In this document: piece after piece, positions 18,443 through 28,082 of the stretch | Numbering within the stretch: the stretch's first letter is position 1 | How the letters are laid out: each line of letters opens with the position of its first letter | From: Bacteroidota bacterium | GTDB lineage: Bacteria > Bacteroidota > Bacteroidia > Chitinophagales > Saprospiraceae | Length of the DNA: 34,120 nucleotides | NCBI GenBank assembly: GCA_024277695.1 | Contig: JAJRUR010000060.1 | Span: 1-34,120 of the forward strand | Reading direction: 5' to 3' | Position numbers and translations under genes: made by a program | The notes under the pieces: model-generated | The model's input: only the letters and a program-made list of their open reading frames with translations | Databases searched by the model: none | Told to the model about the DNA's origin: nothing

Positions 18443-19597
18443 TTAGAGTTTTAGCCACATCTCGGGGTTGAGTTTTTGTTGATTTTTCCAGAGTTCGAAG
18501 TGCAAAACATTTTCGTCAGATTTAGGTAGTTGGCCTATGACTTGGGTAGTGAGTACTTGGTCACCGAGATGGACACTTACGGAGGAGAGTTTGCTATAGA
18601 CACTATAATAGTATCCGTGTTGGATGATGACGGCTATTCCGGCAGCCGGTATTTGTTGGATACTGAGTACTGTTCCGTCGAAGATAGCTTTGACCTGAGT
18701 ATCTGCTTCTGAAGCGAGATCAACGCCGTTATTAAATATTTTTATGCCGGGCAGTAGAGGGTGGGACTGTTCACCGAATGGAGATACGATAACGGATGCA
18801 TCTAGGGGTGGTCTGAAAAGGCCTTGGTTTTCTTCAAAATTGTCGGATAATTTGATATCTATTTTTTTGTCTGAATTATTTTTTATAGCCTCGATGATTT
18901 TATGTTGCAGGAGGGCTCTAGCTTTTTTTTGACTTGTGATTTGTTTAGATATTTTCTTTTTATTTTTCTGTGCTTTTTTTAATTGTGTATTGAATTCTTT
19001 TTTTTGTTCAGTGAGTTTCTTTTTTTGTTTTTTTAAGGTTTGGAGTTCGGATTGATTTGTAAGTAGTAAGCTATTATGATGGTTTTGGAGGCTGTCTAAT
19101 TGATTGGACAATTCTTTGAGTTGTTCTAACATATTTTTTGTGCGTGTGTGGTATTGGTTGACATAGAGGTTTTGTAAGATTTTGGAGTTTGGGTTGATTA
19201 GAGTTGTATTGATTTTATTTTTGTTTTTGAGCCGATGCATATAAAGGCTATTGATGCGTTGGTCAAAGTTTTGGCGGATGTCTGTGGATTTTTTTTGCGT
19301 GTATTGTAGTTCGCTGATATATTGTCGGAGGAGTTCTTTGTTGATTTTTATTTTATCTTGTCTGAGTTGGAGGAGATGTTCTTGGGTTTTTAGTTTTTGT
19401 TGGATATTGAGCAGTTTGCCGGATGTTTTTTTGATAATTTTTGTGTATTTTTTGATTTTATTTTGGGACTGACGGATTTGTTGGTCGAGTTGATTTTGTT
19501 GGGCTTTTAGTTTGTCGATTTGGGACTGTGCGTTTCCGGAGAAGTGGAGGAAGAGCAAGAAGAGTACTATCCAATAAGAAGAGTTATATCTTTTCAT
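18443..19597 (-). CDS. EnvC-like murein hydrolase activator (coiled coil plus degenerate M23/LytM domain)
   Basis: Signal peptide, long coiled coil, C-terminal LytM-like GVDLASEADTQVKAIFDGTVLSI...VIGQLPKSDENVLHFELW. Confidence 0.85.
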   Translation of the reverse strand: MKRYNSSYWIVLFLLFLHFSGNAQSQIDKLKAQQNQLDQQIRQSQNKIKKYTKIIKKTSGKLLNIQQKLKTQEHLLQLRQDKIKINKELLRQYISELQYTQKKSTDIRQNFDQRINSLYMHRLKNKNKINTTLINPNSKILQNLYVNQYHTRTKNMLEQLKELSNQLDSLQNHHNSLLLTNQSELQTLKKQKKKLTEQKKEFNTQLKKAQKNKKKISKQITSQKKARALLQHKIIEAIKNNSDKKIDIKLSDNFEENQGLFRPPLDASVIVSPFGEQSHPLLPGIKIFNNGVDLASEADTQVKAIFDGTVLSIQQIPAAGIAVIIQHGYYYSVYSKLSSVSVHLGDQVLTTQVIGQLPKSDENVLHFELWKNQQKLNPEMWLKL

Positions 19598-20381
19598 AGT
19601 GATCGGGGATGCTAAAAGGAGTATTGGCAGGTTGATTGATCTTAGATTGAACGATTTTAAGTTCTAGGGTAGTCTGTGCTCCATTTTCTTCTATTGTTTG
19701 ATAGATTCTTTCGGTGGGGTAATAGAATGCATCGGACAGGAGCATATACTCTTTTTGACTTACTTGGAGTTGTCCTTTTTTAGGGTGTTTGAGTGTAAGT
19801 CGATCGATCAAATAATCTAGAGCTCTGAGGTGATGGTTGAGATGGATATTATCATGCGTGGTAGATAAATCGTATCCGGTGCTATCCATGCGGCTTTCAA
19901 ACTTGTGATCGGCGAATATAATCGGGTTGCCGATAAGTAGATTTTGTAATATTTTGAAGTCGAGGCGAATGCCATATTTGGTATAGAGTGATTTGAAGTG
20001 TTCTAGTTGGTAGGTTTTGTCGATGCGGTTGAGTACTTCGATGGACTCCGGGGTGATACGTGCTCTAAGGGCTTCGATGCCCAATTTTGTGACATTAAGC
20101 CATATGATGCTGTCTTTTTTTGAGCGGATACGAGCGGTTCCTCTGAGCGTTTGATAAGGGTCATCGTAGTGCAGTCGGACTTTCATACTGATCCAGTCAA
20201 AATCTTTGACTTGTTTCAAGAGTTGTTTGCTGAGAAACTCGGTAGATTGATCAGTGGGAGCGTGTGTTGCAGTCCATCTTTTGCTCGTCCTGCATTGGGT
20301 GAGTAGTATCAATATACTGAACAATAAACCGGTTCTGAACAATGCGTTCATTATTTTATTAATTTGATTATTTTTTTTCAA
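19584..20381 (-). CDS. DUF4292 domain-containing lipoprotein
   Basis: Lipobox LTQC; RARITPESIEVLNRIDKTYQLEHFKSLYTKYGIRLDFKILQNLLIGNPI. Confidence 0.85.
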   Translation of the reverse strand: MKKNNQINKIMNALFRTGLLFSILILLTQCRTSKRWTATHAPTDQSTEFLSKQLLKQVKDFDWISMKVRLHYDDPYQTLRGTARIRSKKDSIIWLNVTKLGIEALRARITPESIEVLNRIDKTYQLEHFKSLYTKYGIRLDFKILQNLLIGNPIIFADHKFESRMDSTGYDLSTTHDNIHLNHHLRALDYLIDRLTLKHPKKGQLQVSQKEYMLLSDAFYYPTERIYQTIEENGAQTTLELKIVQSKINQPANTPFSIPDHYEKI

Positions 20382-22044
20382 AAATCGATTGATATTTCAT
20401 TTGCTTGAGCTGAGTACTAAAATCGGCTACTACATTTTGAAATGCGCTGGGGTGTTGCTTGTTGATGGCTATGGCGAGATCCATAAATTGAGGTTCTATG
20501 AAGGATATTTTATTAAAGTAGGCGTTAAGAAAATCAGCTGCATCTTGGTAAGCATTCTTGCTATAGGCGAGTAGCGCTCGGGAATATTCATTGAGTTTTG
20601 GTATTGAGATAGCCGTCATGTTTTTTGGATTCGTCGATCGATAAATAAATCGGACTAATAAATTGGTCTGGTACTTGTCCAATTTGCTAACAATTTTATC
20701 CATTTCCTCATCATAAGATGTGTTGAGCCGCTTGGCTACTTGGAGTACCTCGATGTCTCGGAGCAGCTGCCGGTTTTTTCTGCCTATGATTCGAGCTTGT
20801 TGGAGAGCGGGATCTACCTGAGCATTTTGTTGGAGTTTATAAGCGCTTAGTGCTTCGAAGTAGTATAGTCTGGCTTTATTGGGGAAGTAATCCAGAGCGT
20901 TTTGGACTTGATTTTGTAGGGTATTCCAGTGATGGAGTTTGGCTAGAGTGTATAGATATTGTTCCCAGACGGTATAGACTTGTTTATTGAGCTCCAGAGT
21001 TTTTTTGTATGCTTCGAGTGCTCGACCGTATTGTCCGCTATAATAGTACACATCAGCAGCGATGGCATGGGCTTTGGCAGATTGGGGATGTGATTTTATG
21101 AGCAGTGTACTCAGTTGTGTCAGTTCTTTGCTGAGTTGTTCATCATAATGCTCGAGGAGACTTTGTAGTGGAGGTATCAGCGCTTTTACTTTGGTATCGA
21201 TATCTCCATTTGGGTCTAAGATGAGTGCTTTGAGTTTTTGGATTTTGGTAGAGTTATTTTGTTTGGGATTTTTTGTTTGGATATGCGCAAGATTTGCTCG
21301 AGCATCGTGTGGATCGAGAGAAAGGATTTTGTCGATTATTTTATTGTGTTTTGCTGTTTTGCCTATTTTTTGATAATTTGCTGCGAGCAGGTGTAGGATT
21401 TCTATATCTTTGGGGTAAACTTCAAGATATTTTTCCAGCTCGTTTATGGCATTTGTATGATCATCCGAACGGGTGTACAGATTGTATTTTTTTTGTGTGG
21501 TTTTTTTTTGTACTCCTGAAATGTTTTCGATTTGGTTATAGATATCAATAGCTTTTTGGTGTTGATGACCTTCGACGTATAGATAGGCGAGTCGCCACAT
21601 GAGTTCATGGGCGCCTTGGTACTTACGGAGATAATTTTGTAGACTGGCAGCGGCATCCAAGAAGTTGTTTTGGCGCTCAAAGAGGTCTATTTTGAACAGG
21701 TGGTACCATTCGTTATTGGGGTCTATACTGATGGCTTTATCGATGGCATCAAGGGCGTCTTGGTCCTGTTGTTTGGCGTGTAGGAGTCGGGCTATTTCGT
21801 ACCAAACATTGGGCAGGTTTCGTTTTTTGTCTACGAGCGATTGATATAGTTGGAGAGATTTGTCCACATTGCCAATAAGTTTTTCGCGACTGGCCTCGAT
21901 CATAGTATATTGGATGCTGAGTTCTTCTTCTGTGCGATAATGCTCTTGTGCGGCAGAAGTAATAGCTTGTGCATAGCCTCCGATCACTGCACCGAAGATA
22001 CAGAGCAAAGAGCAGAAAGATCTGGCGATTGTGTACATAGTCAA
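20368..22044 (-). CDS. Tetratricopeptide repeat protein
   Basis: Multiple TPR motifs (AIDKAISIDPNNEWYHLFKIDLFERQ; ALEAYKKTLELNKQVY); signal peptide. Confidence 0.9.
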   Translation of the reverse strand: MTMYTIARSFCSLLCIFGAVIGGYAQAITSAAQEHYRTEEELSIQYTMIEASREKLIGNVDKSLQLYQSLVDKKRNLPNVWYEIARLLHAKQQDQDALDAIDKAISIDPNNEWYHLFKIDLFERQNNFLDAAASLQNYLRKYQGAHELMWRLAYLYVEGHQHQKAIDIYNQIENISGVQKKTTQKKYNLYTRSDDHTNAINELEKYLEVYPKDIEILHLLAANYQKIGKTAKHNKIIDKILSLDPHDARANLAHIQTKNPKQNNSTKIQKLKALILDPNGDIDTKVKALIPPLQSLLEHYDEQLSKELTQLSTLLIKSHPQSAKAHAIAADVYYYSGQYGRALEAYKKTLELNKQVYTVWEQYLYTLAKLHHWNTLQNQVQNALDYFPNKARLYYFEALSAYKLQQNAQVDPALQQARIIGRKNRQLLRDIEVLQVAKRLNTSYDEEMDKIVSKLDKYQTNLLVRFIYRSTNPKNMTAISIPKLNEYSRALLAYSKNAYQDAADFLNAYFNKISFIEPQFMDLAIAINKQHPSAFQNVVADFSTQLKQMKYQSIFEKK

Positions 22045-22181
22045 ATAGATTGATATAATTAATTACATAACTTGATTAGCCTTGCTTTAGTTTTTTGAGG
22101 AGGACAATTATTTTTGGTAGGCTTGCCGATATGCATGCTATGCTTGTGATATTAAAACGAAAATAGACACAATTGTTTTTA

Positions 22182-23615
22182 TTATTCGACGACGGTAATT
22201 TTCATCATATTGGCACGATATCTCTTGTAGAGGGGCATACTTCCGATATTGACAGCCAAATCCCCCGGCTTGAGTATTTGTTTTTGTTTGAGGATTCTGA
22301 CCACATCTTCGATAGTTTCGTCCGTACTGACAAATTTGTCGTAATAGTGGCATCGTACGCCCCAGACGATACTCAGCATGGAGAGTGTATCGGTCAGATC
22401 CGAAAAAATATGAATAGGTGTTTTGAATCGAAAACTAGATACTTTGAATGCTGTATATCCGGAGCTGGTCATACCGATGATGGCTTTGCACTTGAGTTCT
22501 GAGGCTGTTTTGGCAGTATTGAGGCAAAGGACATCAGACAAGAAGGTTTTGGAATTTGGCTCCGGGACAGCTCTAGTAGGACTGAGGTCAAAGACCAATT
22601 CTGCTTCATCTATGATGCTGGTCATGGCTTGTACTACTTTTGCAGGGTGTTTTCCGACGGATGTTTCTGCACTGAGCATCAGGCAGTCTGTGCCATCCAG
22701 CACGGCATTGGCCACGTCGGTGATTTCGGCACGGGTGGGGCTGGGGTTATCTATCATACTTTCCATCATTTGTGTTGCGACCACTACCGGTTTAGAGGCT
22801 TGTAGGCATCTTCTAATAATATCTTTTTGGATGATAGGCAGGCGCTCCATCGGGACTTCGACGGCGAGATCTCCTCGTGCGATCATGATAGCATCAGCTA
22901 AGTGGATGATTTGGTCGATATGCGCCAGGGCTTCGGGTTTTTCGATTTTTGCCATAACACGAGCCGGATGTCCGTTTTGTCGTAAAATCTTTATAAGATC
23001 AGCAACATCATCGGGTGATCGGACAAAAGAAAGAGCAATCCACTGTATGGGCTGTTGGAATAAAAATTCCAAGTCCTTCAGGTCTTTATCCGTCAGAGAA
23101 GGAAGAGAAATATTGGTATCCGGGAGATTTACACCTTTATTGGAGCTCAAGATACCTCCATAGATAGTCTTGAGCTTGACGGTATCGATTTTGTTAGTTT
23201 CTACGACTTCGAAGATGAGTTTGCCGTCATCGATCAATATACGGTCTCCTGTTTGTACATCTTGGGCAAATTGTGCATAATTCATATAAATCTGCTTAAT
23301 CGTCCCTATGCACTCTTTATTGACAAAAGTCAGAACATCGCCGGGGTTGAGCTCCAATTTATTATTTTTTATCGATCCGATACGGAGCTTGGGTCCTTGC
23401 AGGTCAGCGATGATGCCTATATGTAGATTTTGTTCTGAGTTGATCTGTCGTATACTTTCTATAACTTGCTGATGATCAGCATGGTTTCCGTGCGAAAAAT
23501 TGAGTCGAAAGGCATCTACTCCGGCTCGGACTAGCTCCTCGAGTTTTTCTTTTTTACTACAAGCAGGTCCTACAGTAGCAATGATTTTAGAACGTTGGTG
23601 CGATAATATTTCCAT
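22182..23615 (-). CDS. pyk: Pyruvate kinase
   Basis: RSKIIATVGPACSKKEKLEELVRAGVDAFRLNFSHG; MIARGDLAVEVPMERLP; QMMESMIDNPSPTRAEITDVANAVLDGTDCLMLSAETSVGKHP. Confidence 0.98.
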   Translation of the reverse strand: MEILSHQRSKIIATVGPACSKKEKLEELVRAGVDAFRLNFSHGNHADHQQVIESIRQINSEQNLHIGIIADLQGPKLRIGSIKNNKLELNPGDVLTFVNKECIGTIKQIYMNYAQFAQDVQTGDRILIDDGKLIFEVVETNKIDTVKLKTIYGGILSSNKGVNLPDTNISLPSLTDKDLKDLEFLFQQPIQWIALSFVRSPDDVADLIKILRQNGHPARVMAKIEKPEALAHIDQIIHLADAIMIARGDLAVEVPMERLPIIQKDIIRRCLQASKPVVVATQMMESMIDNPSPTRAEITDVANAVLDGTDCLMLSAETSVGKHPAKVVQAMTSIIDEAELVFDLSPTRAVPEPNSKTFLSDVLCLNTAKTASELKCKAIIGMTSSGYTAFKVSSFRFKTPIHIFSDLTDTLSMLSIVWGVRCHYYDKFVSTDETIEDVVRILKQKQILKPGDLAVNIGSMPLYKRYRANMMKITVVE

Positions 23616-23761
23616 GGGATTGGAACTTTTTAATGAGTGCTAAGATTGTACTAGCTGTTATGTGATATGCAGCTCGGAGGCAAAGATACTATTTCTGCAT
23701 TTGAACTTTATGCAGAATAAGAATTTATGCCACTAAAGGGCACGAATATCGGATAACGGGT

Positions 23762-23769
23762 TATATTTG
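23762..23769 (+). promoter_or_regulatory. Putative -7 element (TATATTTG) for acpP
   Basis: Bacteroidota TAnnTTTG motif 31 nt upstream of the acpP ATG. Confidence 0.55.
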
Positions 23770-23800
23770 CATTTTTAAAAACAAAAAAATTTATTTGACT

Positions 23801-24037
23801 ATGTCTGACATTACAGAAAAAGTTACCGCCATTATTGTGGACAAATTAGGAGTAGAAGAAGCAGAAGTTAAAGCGGAAGCGAGCTTTACGAACGATTTAG
23901 GAGCGGATTCGCTCGATACCGTAGAGCTCATCATGGAATTTGAAAAAGAATTCGATATCTCAATTCCCGACGAAAAAGCAGAGCAGATCCAAACTGTTGG
24001 AGATGCTATTCGATTTTTAGAAGAGGCTTTGGGTTAG
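23801..24037 (+). CDS. acpP: Acyl carrier protein
   Basis: [38 protein letters not shown]. Confidence 0.98.
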   Translation: MSDITEKVTAIIVDKLGVEEAEVKAEASFTNDLGADSLDTVELIMEFEKEFDISIPDEKAEQIQTVGDAIRFLEEALG

Positions 24038-24059
24038 AAAAGAACTTGATTTTTCTGAG

Positions 24060-24091
24060 AGCCACATATCATTTGATGTGTGGCTTTTTTT
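24060..24091 (+). terminator. Rho-independent terminator after acpP
   Basis: agccacatatca-tt-tgatgtgtggct followed by a T tract; one G-U pair. Confidence 0.85.
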
Positions 24092-24234
24092 ATAAGAGAC
24101 ATCCCCCGATTAGGGCTTTAAGGATAGATTGAAGGAACTGAGCAATGAGACAAAAAACAATAAATCACACGAAATAGGGCTCAACATAAGCCGAAAATTA
24201 TATAAATTGCGGACATAAATCTTGAAAAACATAT

Positions 24235-25479
24235 ATGAATAGAGTAGCAATAACCGGATTGGGGGCACTAACACCCCTAGGAAATACATTAGAGACTTAT
24301 GCTGAGGGCTTACGCCAAGGTGTCAGCGGAGCAGTACCTATCACACATTTTGATGCATCGAAGTTCAAAACACGATTTGCTTGTGAGCTAAAAGACTTCA
24401 ACCTGAGTGATCATGTCGATCGTAAAGCGGCGCGTAGGGTAGACTTGTATTGTCACTATGCACTGATCAGTGTCCGTGAAGCATTGGAGGATAGTGGTCT
24501 GGACTTGGACAAGGTGGATAAGTCACGTGTAGGGGTCATCTACGGCTCCGGAATTGGTGGATTAGGCTCTATGGAGAAACAGATTGAGGAGTATCTGGAA
24601 GGGGGGAAAGTGCCGCGCCACAGTCCGTTTTTGATTACGCGTATGATTACTGATATGGCAGCGGGAATGATTTCGATAGAGTTTGGTTTTACAGGCATCA
24701 ACTATGCCGTAGTATCGGCTTGTGCTACCTCTAATCATGCCCTAATCAATGCTGCTGACTACATACGTATGGGTAAGGCGGATGTAATTGTGAGCGGTGG
24801 AGCCGAAGCAGCTATCAACGAAACAGGTATCGGTGGATTCAATGCACTCAAAGCACTCTCGACGAGTAATGAGGCTTACGAGACCGCATCGCGCCCTTTT
24901 GACAAAGACAGAAATGGATTCGTACTCGGTGAAGGTGCAGGAGCAATCATTTTGGAAAATTATGCTTATGCCAAAGCACGCGGTGCAAAGATATACGGTG
25001 AAGTGTTGGGCAGTGGTATGACAGCAGATGCATATCACATTACAGCCCCACACCCTGAGGGCGTAGGAGCCAGTGCTGCTATGCGTCTAGCACTCCAAGA
25101 GGCCGGATTGGCTCCCAAGGATATAGATTATATCAATGTACATGGTACCTCCACCCCTTTGGGTGATATAGCAGAAATCAAAGCCATCCAAAATGTTTTT
25201 GGTGAGGCAGTATATGATATCAACATCAGTTCTACCAAATCCATGACAGGGCACTTGCTCGGAGCAGCAGGAGCCATTGAAACCATTGCAGGTTTGATCG
25301 CCATACGAGACGGATTTCTACCACCTACTATCAATCACTTTACTCCAGACCCGGCCATAGACCCCAAACTCAACCTTACACTCAATACTGCCCAGGAGCG
25401 TGATGTCAAGATATTTTTGAGTAATACTTTTGGTTTTGGTGGGCACAATACATCTATTGTTATCGGTAAAGTTTCATAA
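24235..25479 (+). CDS. fabF: Beta-ketoacyl-ACP synthase II
   Basis: RVAITGLGALTPLGN; VSACATSNHALINA; INVHGTSTPLGD; STKSMTGHLLGAAGAIE. Confidence 0.98.
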   Translation: MNRVAITGLGALTPLGNTLETYAEGLRQGVSGAVPITHFDASKFKTRFACELKDFNLSDHVDRKAARRVDLYCHYALISVREALEDSGLDLDKVDKSRVGVIYGSGIGGLGSMEKQIEEYLEGGKVPRHSPFLITRMITDMAAGMISIEFGFTGINYAVVSACATSNHALINAADYIRMGKADVIVSGGAEAAINETGIGGFNALKALSTSNEAYETASRPFDKDRNGFVLGEGAGAIILENYAYAKARGAKIYGEVLGSGMTADAYHITAPHPEGVGASAAMRLALQEAGLAPKDIDYINVHGTSTPLGDIAEIKAIQNVFGEAVYDINISSTKSMTGHLLGAAGAIETIAGLIAIRDGFLPPTINHFTPDPAIDPKLNLTLNTAQERDVKIFLSNTFGFGGHNTSIVIGKVS

Positions 25480-25484
25480 TAATT

Positions 25485-26222
25485 TTGGGTACTTTTAGGA
25501 GTATATATAATCTGTACTTTTCAAACAATAAGGCTCTGGCCAAAGAGTTGTATGGATTACTTGGTTTTGTCCCGAACAAAATGTCCATATACAAAATCGC
25601 TTTTCAACACAAGTCTAGCAATGGTCAGCAAAATGGATCTCGTATTATCAATAACGAAAGACTAGAATATTTGGGTGATGCCATCCTCTCCACCGTAGTG
25701 GCAGACTATCTCTACCAAAAATATCCCAAGGGCAATGAAGGTTTCCTAACCAAAATGCGCTCCAAAATCGTCAAGCGAAAAACCCTCAACGAAGTCGGAG
25801 AACTTATGGGACTCGATATGCTGATGAAACAATTTAATCACACCAAACTCAGCGGCTCGATGCTCGGAAATGCCCTGGAAGCTCTCATCGGAGCAGTGTA
25901 TCTAGATCAGGGTTTTGACCATGCACATCGTTTTATCACAGGCCAGATACTGCGCAAGTATCTAGATATAAACCAAATCGAGCATACAGATGATAACTTC
26001 AAGAGTATGCTGCTCGAGTGGGGACAAAAAAATGATCACAGTATCGAGTACCAATTGATCGAAAAATACAAATTTCAAAAAAGGGATCGTTATAAAATGG
26101 CGGTATTGGTAGATGGCCGGCGACGCGGAGTCGCTGATAATTATAACAAAAAAAGTGCAGAACAACAAGCTTCTAAAAAAGCCTGTAAGACCTTGGGTCT
26201 CATTGAGTCATCAAGTACATAA
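25485..26222 (+). CDS. rnc: Ribonuclease III
   Basis: NNERLEYLGDAILSTVVADYLY and dsRBD ending KKSAEQQASKKACKTLG; TTG start. Confidence 0.95.
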   Translation: MGTFRSIYNLYFSNNKALAKELYGLLGFVPNKMSIYKIAFQHKSSNGQQNGSRIINNERLEYLGDAILSTVVADYLYQKYPKGNEGFLTKMRSKIVKRKTLNEVGELMGLDMLMKQFNHTKLSGSMLGNALEALIGAVYLDQGFDHAHRFITGQILRKYLDINQIEHTDDNFKSMLLEWGQKNDHSIEYQLIEKYKFQKRDRYKMAVLVDGRRRGVADNYNKKSAEQQASKKACKTLGLIESSST

Positions 26223-26335
26223 TGGAGCTCTGAGATTGATCTGCACCGTATAAGAATATTTAGTTTCAAAGCATTTTCAGGAGCTTGGTCAGATATCCAA
26301 TAACAATAAATTACTAGCTAAGGTCATATATTTTA

Positions 26336-26343
26336 TATATTTG
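26336..26343 (+). promoter_or_regulatory. Putative -7 element (TATATTTG) for the ArsR-Moco cluster
   Basis: Motif ends only 4 nt before the ATG at 26348. Confidence 0.5.
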
Positions 26344-26347
26344 TCCT

Positions 26348-26659
26348 ATGACGAACATTACAATTAGCAAAGATGAGGTAGAAAAATTGGTACGGATAGC
26401 ATATATCCTCAAAACGGTAGCTCACCCGATCCGACTGGGTATCGTGCATCTGCTGGAGCAGCATTTGAGACTTTCGGTATCAGAGATATGCGAAAAATTG
26501 GACACAGAACAGTCGCTCACTTCGCATCACCTACAGACTATGCGTCTGAAGGGATTACTTAGCGTCAAACGCGATGGACGCCGCATGCTCTATTCGCTCA
26601 AAGAGCGAGAGATCTCTCTCATCATAGAGTGTTTGGAAAATTGTAAGTGCAACATGTAA
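26348..26659 (+). CDS. ArsR-family winged-helix transcriptional regulator
   Basis: LKTVAHPIRLGIVHLLEQHLRLSVSEICEKLDTEQSLTSHHLQTMRLKGLLSVKRDGRRMLYSLK. Confidence 0.92.
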   Translation: MTNITISKDEVEKLVRIAYILKTVAHPIRLGIVHLLEQHLRLSVSEICEKLDTEQSLTSHHLQTMRLKGLLSVKRDGRRMLYSLKEREISLIIECLENCKCNM

Positions 26660-26681
26660 TCGGATAAAAATTTCATAACGC

Positions 26682-27056
26682 ATGAAAATCAGATTACTCA
26701 ACCAATCGATTCGGCTAAGAATATCAAAAAAAGATTTAGCAGAACTGGATAAAAACGGCAAACTAAGCTCTTTTACGGAGTTCGGGGGAAATAAACTATA
26801 CTACACATTGCATAGTGGGGAAGTACCACAGCCTCAAGCATCCTTTGCGCACAATACCATACGTGTAGACGTACCAAGGAGTGCTGTGGAGAACTTAGTC
26901 CGCAGTAATTTGGTCGGTATTTTCCATAAACAAGTACTCAAGAGTGGAGCGATCATATCTATTAAGTTAGAAAAAGACTATAAATGCTTGACCATGCGCA
27001 ACGAAGACGAATCTGATTTGTTTATAAATCCAAATGAAGGAAAAATCACTTGCTGA
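26682..27056 (+). CDS. DUF7009-like small protein associated with Moco genes
   Basis: MKIRLLNQSIRLRISKKDLAELDKNGKL...; overlaps moaA by 23 bp. Family assignment from memory. Confidence 0.65.
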   Translation: MKIRLLNQSIRLRISKKDLAELDKNGKLSSFTEFGGNKLYYTLHSGEVPQPQASFAHNTIRVDVPRSAVENLVRSNLVGIFHKQVLKSGAIISIKLEKDYKCLTMRNEDESDLFINPNEGKITC

Positions 27057-28041
27057 GCCTAAGCTCATAGACCAGCACGGCAGACAGATGAACTATCTGA
27101 GGATAGCCGTTACAGATCGGTGCAATCTGCGCTGTCAGTATTGTATGCCGAGTGAAGGAATCGATTTTCTCCAACGAAAAGATTTGCTCAGTTACGAAGA
27201 GATCATACGCTTGAGTCGCATTTTTGCACAGCTCGGAGTCAATAAAATTCGCTTGACGGGCGGAGAGCCTTTTGTACGTAAAGATATTATGTCCCTCATC
27301 CTTCAGCTCAATAAAATTTTCAAATCTATCCATATTACCACCAACGCCACACTGATTCATACATACTTTGATGCCTTGAAGTCCGTCGGGAGGCAACGCC
27401 TCAATATCAGTATCGATTCGTTGGACCCGGTACGCTTTGCCATGATGACCCGACGCAATGATTTTGAGAGGGTTTGGTCCAATATTATACAAGCTATCGA
27501 CCTGGGATTTGCAGTAAAACTCAATATCGTCGTGATGAAGGGTGTTAATGATAGCGAGATTCTTGATTTTGTGGACTTAATCTTCAGATATCCCATTTCC
27601 GTACGATTCATAGAATCTATGCCATTTAATGCGCATAGCTCTACCGAAAAATATTTTATGTCAGCAGATGAGATACACCGCAAAATCAAGCTAAAGTATC
27701 CTGAGTTGAAGCACTTTGTTTCTGATAAAAATTCGGCCTCCTTACATTATGATCTGCCGGGTGCTCAAGGCAATATTGGGATCATTCCGGCATATAGCAG
27801 ATCACTTTGTGCTCAGTGTAATCGGATACGGCTTACGCCAAAGGGGGAGTTGCTTACATGTCTATATGCAGAGCGTGGAGTTGATCTCAAAGAAAAAATG
27901 CGCAAGGGATATCAGGATGAAGAACTAAAACATCTCATCATAGATGCTGTCTCAAAAAAGAAAAAAAATGGATTTGAAGAAGAAAAGATGCGAAAAGACA
28001 ATAAAGGATATTTTCAGAGTATGACCAGTATTGGAGGATGA
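27034..28041 (+). CDS. moaA: GTP 3',8-cyclase MoaA
   Basis: YLRIAVTDRCNLRCQYCMPSEG radical SAM motif, RLTGGEPFVR, C-terminal CAQCNRIRLTPKGELLTC cluster motif and terminal SIGG. Confidence 0.97.
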   Translation: MKEKSLAEPKLIDQHGRQMNYLRIAVTDRCNLRCQYCMPSEGIDFLQRKDLLSYEEIIRLSRIFAQLGVNKIRLTGGEPFVRKDIMSLILQLNKIFKSIHITTNATLIHTYFDALKSVGRQRLNISIDSLDPVRFAMMTRRNDFERVWSNIIQAIDLGFAVKLNIVVMKGVNDSEILDFVDLIFRYPISVRFIESMPFNAHSSTEKYFMSADEIHRKIKLKYPELKHFVSDKNSASLHYDLPGAQGNIGIIPAYSRSLCAQCNRIRLTPKGELLTCLYAERGVDLKEKMRKGYQDEELKHLIIDAVSKKKKNGFEEEKMRKDNKGYFQSMTSIGG

Positions 28042-28082
28042 GATCTCATGTATTTTATAATAAAAAATATTAATATTTGATA

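Noticed and set aside
22423-23163. 246-aa plus-strand ORF
   Set aside because: Lies wholly antisense to pyruvate kinase; open frame explained by codon composition of pyk.
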